A stretch of 64,000 nt of DNA from UBA5364 sp050259235 (GTDB lineage: Bacteria; Bacillota_I; Bacilli_A; RF39; UBA660), in contig JBLNAG010000001.1 of assembly GCA_050259235.1 (NCBI GenBank), positions 186,001 to 250,000 of the forward strand, in the 5' to 3' direction. The translations under genes were made by a program, and so were the position numbers. The notes beneath the pieces were generated by a model, which saw only the letters and a program-made list of their open reading frames with translations, had not been told where the DNA came from and made no database searches. Every line of letters starts with the position of its first letter. The stretch's first letter is position 1. Below are positions 59,290 to 64,000 of the stretch, one piece after another.

Positions 59290-59961
59290 TTATTTGCATG
59301 CATTCATAAAACTTTCAATAATTTTATCTTGCAATTTATCATAACTTGCCATTCTCTCAGGATGCCATTGTACTCCTAAAAAGAATCTACGTCTTTTGTC
59401 TTCAACAGCCTCAATAATTCCATCTTCACTTCTTGCTACTATATCTAGTGCTGTTTTAATAATTTTTGATTTATGAAAACTATTTACTGAAACAGTATCT
59501 TGACCTAATATCTTATATAAATTTGAATCCTTAGCAATGTGAATATTATGAACATATTCTTTCTCTTGTTTATGACTCATATTACCAATATCAATCATTT
59601 CTCCATCAAAGAGACAAGCCATTGTTTGCATACCTAAACATATACCTAATATTGGCATATCTTTATCATAACAATATTTTAATACTTTTAAATCGTAATC
59701 AAAATATTCATCTCCACCTTGAAAGATCATTCCATCACACATATCAACTAGTAATTTCATATCACTAAATCCTTCTTCTGTTAAAGAAGGGGTATTAGTA
59801 ATATCTTTGTCATAAAAAATTCCTTCTTGTGGATTAGGAATACCAATAACTATTCCTCCATGTTTATTAACAGCACTAACAACATCACTATAAACACCAC
59901 GCATATATCTATTGCCTAATGTTTTTTGTTCTCTTAAAAGTACACCAATGATTGGCTTCAT
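59290..59961 (-). CDS. Class I glutamine amidotransferase-like hydrolase (peptidase C26)
   Basis: This 223-aa protein of the gamma-glutamyl-GABA hydrolase (PuuD) type has the nucleophile Cys in LGICLGMQTMA, an oxyanion strand GMIFQGGDEYFDYD, and the catalytic His-Glu pair in QWHPERM. It likely splits gamma-glutamyl bonds of a small metabolite or peptide. The substrate is not set by context: it is 18 bases after yneF in the same direction, and no polyamine genes are in view. Confidence 0.88.
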   Translation of the reverse strand: MKPIIGVLLREQKTLGNRYMRGVYSDVVSAVNKHGGIVIGIPNPQEGIFYDKDITNTPSLTEEGFSDMKLLVDMCDGMIFQGGDEYFDYDLKVLKYCYDKDMPILGICLGMQTMACLFDGEMIDIGNMSHKQEKEYVHNIHIAKDSNLYKILGQDTVSVNSFHKSKIIKTALDIVARSEDGIIEAVEDKRRRFFLGVQWHPERMASYDKLQDKIIESFMNACK

Positions 59962-59979
59962 AATGTCACTCCCATTTTG

Positions 59980-60207
59980 TTAATTCATATATTTGGACAT
60001 AGACTTCATCATTTGATTAACTTGTTTTTGACTTGGTGTTCTCCCCATTTGAGTCATCATCGCCTTAATCATTTGTTCATTGATTGGCGGATTTTTCTTT
60101 AAATATTTTTTCATATAATTACGTGCGATAAAAAATCCTATTACCCCACCTACTAATATTAATCCTATAATTTGTAATAAATCTAAAATAAATTGTCCCC
60201 AGTTCAT
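59980..60207 (-). CDS. yneF: YneF/UPF0154 family small membrane protein
   Basis: The 75-aa protein has one N-terminal helix (IGLILVGGVIGFFIARNY), then KKYLKKNPPINEQMIKAMMT, QMGRTPSQKQVNQMMKSMSK, the strongly conserved UPF0154 pattern of unknown role. In Bacillus yneF lies after tkt, as here (yneE is missing). GGAGG lies upstream. It is separated from tkt by a terminator. Confidence 0.95.
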   Translation of the reverse strand: MNWGQFILDLLQIIGLILVGGVIGFFIARNYMKKYLKKNPPINEQMIKAMMTQMGRTPSQKQVNQMMKSMSKYMN

Positions 60208-60285
60208 ATTATCTTTTCCTCCTATATAGATATTTTACTAAATTCTACCCTTTTTTACAATACTAATTATATTCTTATATAATTT

Positions 60286-60310
60286 AAAAAAGACTATCGT
60301 AATAGTCTTT
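60286..60310 (-). terminator. Intrinsic terminator of tkt
   Basis: The stem AAAGACTAT / ATAGTCTTT with loop TACG-type is followed by T6 on the minus strand. The TAG stop (60294-60296) is in the stem. Confidence 0.9.
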
Positions 60311-62279
60311 CTACTCTAGATTTAATAGTCTCATAATCAAAGTTACAATATTTAAGCACTTCATCTTTAGTACCACTAATACCAAAGTTATCTATTGTTA
60401 TTAAATAGTTGCGATTATACACGAATTGATCCCATCCATAAGAAGATCCAGCTTCAATAACAACCACTTTAGCACCAACTGGTAAAGTATCCTTTATGTA
60501 TGTTTCATCTTGAGCTAAGAATAACTCTTTACATGGCATACTGATAACTCTTATATCCATTTTTCTATCACGCATTAAATCTTCAGCAATACGTATAGCA
60601 GTATGTACTTCACTTCCAGTTGCAATAATTATACCTCTTAAAGTTGTAAATTCTTTTCTTACTATATATCCACCTTTTACTACTAAAGACATACTACTAT
60701 AATCAAGCATTGGTACTTCAGCTCTTGATAAAATAAGTGATGAAGGTAAATTGATATTTAAAATACAATTCCAACTACCTACTATTTCTTTAGCATCAGC
60801 TGGTCTAAACACTAACATATTAGGAATAGAACGCAACATTGCTAATTGTTCAATTGGTTGATGAGTTGGGCCATCTTGTCCAATATTAACTGAATCATGA
60901 CTAAATATATAAGTTACTGGCAATGCCATTAATGCGGACAATCTCATAGCAGGTTTTATATAGTCTGCGAAAGATAAGAATGTTGAACCGAAAACTCTAA
61001 AATGGCTTAATGCTAATCCATTTAAAATAGCTCCCATTGCATGTTCCCTTACACCAAACCATATATTTCTACCATCATAATGATTATCTTTAATATCAGC
61101 AAATTGGTTCAAATATGTTTTAGTAGAAGATGATAAATCAGCACTACCACCTATAAAATTAGGTAATATACTAGCAATTTTATTCATTATATAACCATTT
61201 GTGATTCTTGTTGCCTCTTTAACATTCTTCTCAAAATTCCAATCCACTTTAGTTAAATCAATAGTTGATCTAGGAGAAAATAAGAAATTAATATTGGTTT
61301 TATCTCCGTGTAATACATTATTAAAGTATTCATCATAATTACGTGCCCATATTTCATATTTACGACCACTTCGTTCAATAATCATATTTTTAAATACATT
61401 CATTGCTTCGGTGTCATATATAAATGATTCATTAACCATTCCTAATTTTCTCTTTAAATTTTCAATATCATCTTTTTCTAATACCTTACCATGTACTTCA
61501 TTAGTACCAGCTAAGAATGATCCTTCACCAATAACTGTTTTAACTTCAATTAATGAAGGTTTACCCGATTTTTTAGCTTTCTCAATAGCTTTATCAATTT
61601 CATAAACATTATTACTATTTTTAACTGTATCAGTGTACCAGCCCATTGCTTCAAAACGGCCACATACATTTTCAACAAAAGTATTAGAAGTGTCTCCATC
61701 TAAACTAACATTATTAGAATCATATAAAACAATTAAATTATCTAAATTTAAAGTGCCCGCTAAAGAAGCTGCTTCATAACTAACACCTTCCATCAAGTCT
61801 CCATCACCAACTAAACAATAAACTCGATAATCAATTAAAGAATGTCCTGTACCCCTACTTTTATCAGGGAAAGCAAACTTTTCTTCTAGTAATTTTTCAC
61901 CAAGTGCCATTCCAACAGCACTTGCAAACCCTTGACCTAAAGGTCCCGTACTCATATCTACACCCGGAGTAACATTTACTTCTGGATGCCCTGGAGTAAT
62001 CGATCCAGCTCTTCTAAATTTTCTTAAATCTTCTAATTTAATATCAAAACCAGCCATAAATAAAGTAGCATATAACAATGCTGAACCATGACCTGCTGAC
62101 ATAACAAAACGATCACGATTAATCCATTTAGGATCACTAAGATTAACATTCATATGTCTAGAATATATCGTATATAAAATAGTTGCTGCCCCTAGAACAA
62201 TTCCTGGATGACCACTACCAGCCTCAGTTATCATATCAATTCCTAAAGACTTAATATTATTAATAATCTTATTTTCCAT
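60294..62279 (-). CDS. tkt: Transketolase
   Basis: This TPP enzyme of the pentose phosphate pathway is 661 aa. It has SGHPGIVLGAATILYTIY, PGHPEVNVTPGVDMSTGPLG, the TPP motif VGDGDLMEGVSYEAASLAGT, a pyrimidine domain with GVREHAMGAILNGLALS and FSHDSVNIGQDGPTHQPIEQ, and a C-terminal domain starting LRGIIIATGSEVHTA. The frame opens at 62306; ATG 62279 has GGTGG upstream. The lexA side of tkt has a small SOS gene, the same layout as lexA-yneA-yneB-ynzC-tkt in Bacillus with yneB and ynzC absent. Confidence 0.97.
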   Translation of the reverse strand: MENKIINNIKSLGIDMITEAGSGHPGIVLGAATILYTIYSRHMNVNLSDPKWINRDRFVMSAGHGSALLYATLFMAGFDIKLEDLRKFRRAGSITPGHPEVNVTPGVDMSTGPLGQGFASAVGMALGEKLLEEKFAFPDKSRGTGHSLIDYRVYCLVGDGDLMEGVSYEAASLAGTLNLDNLIVLYDSNNVSLDGDTSNTFVENVCGRFEAMGWYTDTVKNSNNVYEIDKAIEKAKKSGKPSLIEVKTVIGEGSFLAGTNEVHGKVLEKDDIENLKRKLGMVNESFIYDTEAMNVFKNMIIERSGRKYEIWARNYDEYFNNVLHGDKTNINFLFSPRSTIDLTKVDWNFEKNVKEATRITNGYIMNKIASILPNFIGGSADLSSSTKTYLNQFADIKDNHYDGRNIWFGVREHAMGAILNGLALSHFRVFGSTFLSFADYIKPAMRLSALMALPVTYIFSHDSVNIGQDGPTHQPIEQLAMLRSIPNMLVFRPADAKEIVGSWNCILNINLPSSLILSRAEVPMLDYSSMSLVVKGGYIVRKEFTTLRGIIIATGSEVHTAIRIAEDLMRDRKMDIRVISMPCKELFLAQDETYIKDTLPVGAKVVVIEAGSSYGWDQFVYNRNYLITIDNFGISGTKDEVLKYCNFDYETIKSRVERLLR

Positions 62280-62341
62280 ATTACCACCCCAATTATTATA
62301 TACCAATTATATCAAACTATCAGTATATAATAAAGAGATTT

Positions 62342-62488
62342 TTATTTAATATTCATTGAAATAATTACTTCATTTGCTTCTTTTGTGTTTTCTTCAATCT
62401 TTTCTACTGATGATGCTCCAACATAAGCAAAGCTTACCATAAAGATTAATAATCCCCACATCACCTTACATTTTAATAATTCTTTCAT
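62342..62488 (-). CDS. LexA-controlled 48-aa single-pass membrane protein (candidate division inhibitor)
   Basis: ATG 62488 lies behind GGAGG and the 48-codon frame ends at TAA 62342. The product has a short positive N-terminus (MKELLKCK), one helix (about residues 9-25, VMWGLLIFMVSFAYVGA) and a polar 23-residue tail (SSVEKIEENTKEANEV...) that should lie outside. The promoter (TTGACA-17-TAAGAT) has a LexA-type operator inside the spacer. Bacillus YneA and Staphylococcus SosA, small membrane SOS division inhibitors, are divergent from lexA in the same place. This one has no LysM domain and is shorter than both. The role is inferred from site, operator and topology. Confidence 0.82.
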   Translation of the reverse strand: MKELLKCKVMWGLLIFMVSFAYVGASSVEKIEENTKEANEVIISMNIK

Positions 62489-62512
62489 ACTATGACCTCC
62501 TTCATTGATTCA

Positions 62513-62541
62513 ATCTTAACACAAACATTAGTTCGTGTCAA
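62513..62541 (-). promoter_or_regulatory. Promoter of the 48-aa SOS gene
   Basis: Minus strand: TTGACA (62536-62541), 17-bp spacer fully occupied by the operator 62522-62535 at its upstream end, TAAGAT (62513-62518). Confidence 0.85.
62522..62535. promoter_or_regulatory. LexA operator 1 (small SOS gene)
   Basis: CAAACATTAGTTCG, one change from the Bacillus LexA consensus CGAAC-N4-GTTCG. It lies between the -35 and -10 boxes of the 48-aa gene. Confidence 0.88.
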
Positions 62542-62550
62542 TCTCTTTTG

Positions 62551-62564
62551 CAAACAAATGTTTG
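62551..62564. promoter_or_regulatory. LexA operator 2 (lexA autoregulation)
   Basis: CAAACAAATGTTTG, a perfect inverted repeat with the same half-sites as the box at 26376. It overlaps the -35 box of lexA. Confidence 0.88.
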
Positions 62565-62590
62565 ACTTTTTTGTTTTGATATGTTATACT
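62562..62590 (+). promoter_or_regulatory. lexA promoter
   Basis: TTGACT (62562-62567), 17-bp spacer, TATACT (62585-62590), about 30 bases before the TTG start. Confidence 0.85.
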
Positions 62591-62619
62591 GTACATGGAA
62601 TGTAAAAGGAGGTAATGTT

Positions 62620-63237
62620 TTGGACAATTTAACGAAGAGACAAGAAGATACATTAAACTATATTAAGAGATATATAGTTAGTCATGGATATCCACCTACT
62701 GTTAGAGAAATTGGTAGTGCTTTAGGCGTTTCATCACCTGCTACTATTCATGCTCATCTTAGTAATCTTGAAGAAAAAGGTTTTATTCGTAAAGAAGATT
62801 CTAAAAATAGAGCTATTGAATTGTTAGTTGATAATGAGTTTGTACCAAATACTGAAACTGTTATTGATGTTCCTTTATTAGGTAAGATTACAGCTGGTAA
62901 TCCAATTGAAGCTATTGAAAATCCAGGTGAATATTTTTCTCTTCCTAGCTACTTAGTACCTAACAACAAAGAAGTCTTTACACTATTAGTTAGTGGAGAA
63001 AGCATGATTAATGCTGGTATCCTTGATGGTGATATCGTTATTGTTGAACGTAGAAATGTAGCTCGAAATGGTGAGATAGTTGTTGCTATGAATGATGAAA
63101 ATGAAGTAACACTAAAAACCTTTTATAAAGAAGCTAATCATTTCAGATTACAGCCGGAAAATGATACTATGGCTCCTATTATTTTAGATAATGTTGTTAT
63201 TTTAGGTAAAGCTGTAGGTTTATATCGTAAAATATAA
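62620..63237 (+). CDS. lexA: LexA repressor
   Basis: This SOS repressor is cleaved when RecA is active. The 205-aa protein has an N-terminal winged helix (TKRQEDTLNYIKRYIVSHGY, TVREIGSALGVSSPATIHAH), the Ala92-Gly93 cleavage site in GKITAGNPIEA, the catalytic Ser128 in VSGESMINAG and Lys166 in VTLKTFYKE, so it is complete. An ATG at 62581 opens the frame, but it falls inside the promoter. TTG 62620 has GGAGG 7 bases before it and gives the normal LexA length. Two operators lie upstream and a third near 26380. Confidence 0.97.
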   Translation: MDNLTKRQEDTLNYIKRYIVSHGYPPTVREIGSALGVSSPATIHAHLSNLEEKGFIRKEDSKNRAIELLVDNEFVPNTETVIDVPLLGKITAGNPIEAIENPGEYFSLPSYLVPNNKEVFTLLVSGESMINAGILDGDIVIVERRNVARNGEIVVAMNDENEVTLKTFYKEANHFRLQPENDTMAPIILDNVVILGKAVGLYRKI

Positions 63238-63262
63238 AAATAGGAATTTCTTCCTATTTTTT
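63232..63262. terminator. Bidirectional terminator, lexA and the 63261 gene
   Basis: The stem AAAAATAGGAA / TTCCTATTTTT with a 4-base loop lies between the two convergent stop codons. Confidence 0.93.
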
Positions 63263-64000
63263 ATTTACGTTTAATTAGTTGTTTAGGTTTTTCTAAATCG
63301 CGTGCCACTTTAATATTATCTACTAAATCATTAATACAATCTTGATATGGAGTATTTAAAAAAGCAAACTCTTCATTATAATAATTTTTAAGAACAATAC
63401 TAAAATTCTTAATAAGATTTAATTTATTAGTAATTCTTTCACTATCACTTACTAACCCTCTTAAATTATCATTAATAATTCTTATTGAAGGTTTAAAATT
63501 ATGGTTTGCTGTACCAGTCCCAATCGAATCATCAGTATCTCGAAGAATATATACATCAGAAAATCCTAATCCTTGTATTTCATGTTCATAGAGTTTATGT
63601 TTTTCCCAAAATGCTTCATCAAATTCTTCTTTTAAGGCTCCTACTAAAACATTATATAAAAACTCATTAAAATAAATTTCAGATATTTGAAACCCAAAGA
63701 TATATGTAAATAAATCCTCTTTTGTTTTAAGCCCTGGTTTAGAAAAATATTCAGTAAATTTTTCTTTAACAAATTCCATATCTTTTAGTTGTGCTTCAAC
63801 TAGTGGTTTTAATTTTCGATATCTCTTACGATCCTTATTTAAATTATGAAACTCTTGGACATGAATATAATATTGATCCATTAGATCAACTACTATGGGT
63901 TTTAAAAGCGTACTTATTTTAGTAATATCTGTGCTAGCATACTTCAACAAAGTTAATTTATCCTTTTTATTTAAAATACAATTAACAGTTATATATTCAC
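63261..64000 (-). CDS. Unknown cytosolic protein, C-terminal part
   Basis: The frame stays open to the right edge (about 246 codons), so this is the C-terminal part of a longer gene; the in-frame TTG at 63950 has no good ribosome site and is probably internal. The visible part is soluble and mainly helical: LLKPIVVDLMDQYYIHVQEF, KEKFTEYFSKPGLKTKEDLF, FGFQISEIYFNEFLYNVLVG and IRIINDNLRGLVSDSERITN. There are no clear catalytic motifs. I recognise no family. It converges on lexA and shares its terminator. Confidence 0.7.
   Translation of the reverse strand, partial: EYITVNCILNKKDKLTLLKYASTDITKISTLLKPIVVDLMDQYYIHVQEFHNLNKDRKRYRKLKPLVEAQLKDMEFVKEKFTEYFSKPGLKTKEDLFTYIFGFQISEIYFNEFLYNVLVGALKEEFDEAFWEKHKLYEHEIQGLGFSDVYILRDTDDSIGTGTANHNFKPSIRIINDNLRGLVSDSERITNKLNLIKNFSIVLKNYYNEEFAFLNTPYQDCINDLVDNIKVARDLEKPKQLIKRK

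Noticed and set aside
62581..62619. Upstream ATG start of lexA
   Set aside because: The codon overlaps the -10 region, would add 13 residues not found in LexA, and has no ribosome site; TTG 62620 has GGAGG.

Overview
The window is AT-rich bacterial chromosome from a low-GC Firmicute (class Bacilli). It is densely packed with genes, mostly on the minus strand. Several blocks match the Bacillus gene order: tgt / TIGR04086 protein / DUF421 protein / spoVB / comN / secDF / rel / dtd / hisS-aspS, lexA / small SOS gene / tkt / yneF, uppS-cdsA-rseP, and miaB near cotE. CotE-, YjcZ- and SpoVB-like genes suggest a spore former or a recent descendant of one. TGA acts as a stop, so the genetic code is standard. 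The extreme AT content and the many pilin-like surface proteins suggest an uncultured gut Bacilli lineage, but the exact order cannot be fixed from the sequence. I saw no rRNA, tRNA, CRISPR array, insertion sequence or prophage.

Layout. 1-2.3 kb: rseP (cut by the window edge), cdsA, uppS, khpA and rpsP. 2.3-9.4 kb: cotE, a lipoprotein, a membrane-anchored transglutaminase-like protein, a tandem pair of unknown membrane proteins, a polysaccharide deacetylase, miaB and a first pilin-like protein. 9.4-15.5 kb: an RNase J paralogue lacking key metal ligands, a DHHW / MBOAT / DUF4358 surface-acylation cassette and murC. 15.5-21.3 kb: a compact Tad/Flp pilus operon with a divergent DUF192 gene. 21.3-31.5 kb: ppdK, a LexA-box-controlled recombinase-tdk operon, comEA-comEC and an FtsW/RodA-type gene. 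31.7-34.4 kb: a YjcZ-like spore protein, def and an arylsulfate sulfotransferase. 34.4-39.2 kb: a T-box-controlled hisS-asnS-aspS operon. 39.2-52.2 kb: another pilin-like gene, a missed 58-codon gene, comN-secDF-rel-dtd-AI-2E transporter, spoVB, a pilin fused to a formylglycine-enzyme-like domain, and tgt. 52.2-59.1 kb: three giant pilin-like proteins, two of them tandem duplicates with seven propeller-type repeats. 59.3-64 kb: a C26 peptidase, yneF, tkt, an unannotated 48-aa membrane protein divergent from lexA, lexA, and a gene cut by the window edge.

The main discoveries are these. (1) A LexA circuit: two operators lie between lexA and a 48-aa single-pass membrane protein in the place held by YneA/SosA division inhibitors, and a third operator sits inside a recombinase-thymidine kinase promoter. 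(2) Six GFTLIE-type prepilin-like proteins carry very different C-terminal display domains (Ig-like, seven-repeat propeller, formylglycine-enzyme/C-type-lectin-like, Gly-rich), with no classical type IV pilus motor in the window. (3) A TadB-like pilus platform protein has an N-terminal Ig-like domain. (4) A degenerate RNase J. (5) A T-box whose probable specifier and discriminator position fit tRNA-Asp although hisS comes first. (6) Many stop codons lie inside the terminator hairpins.
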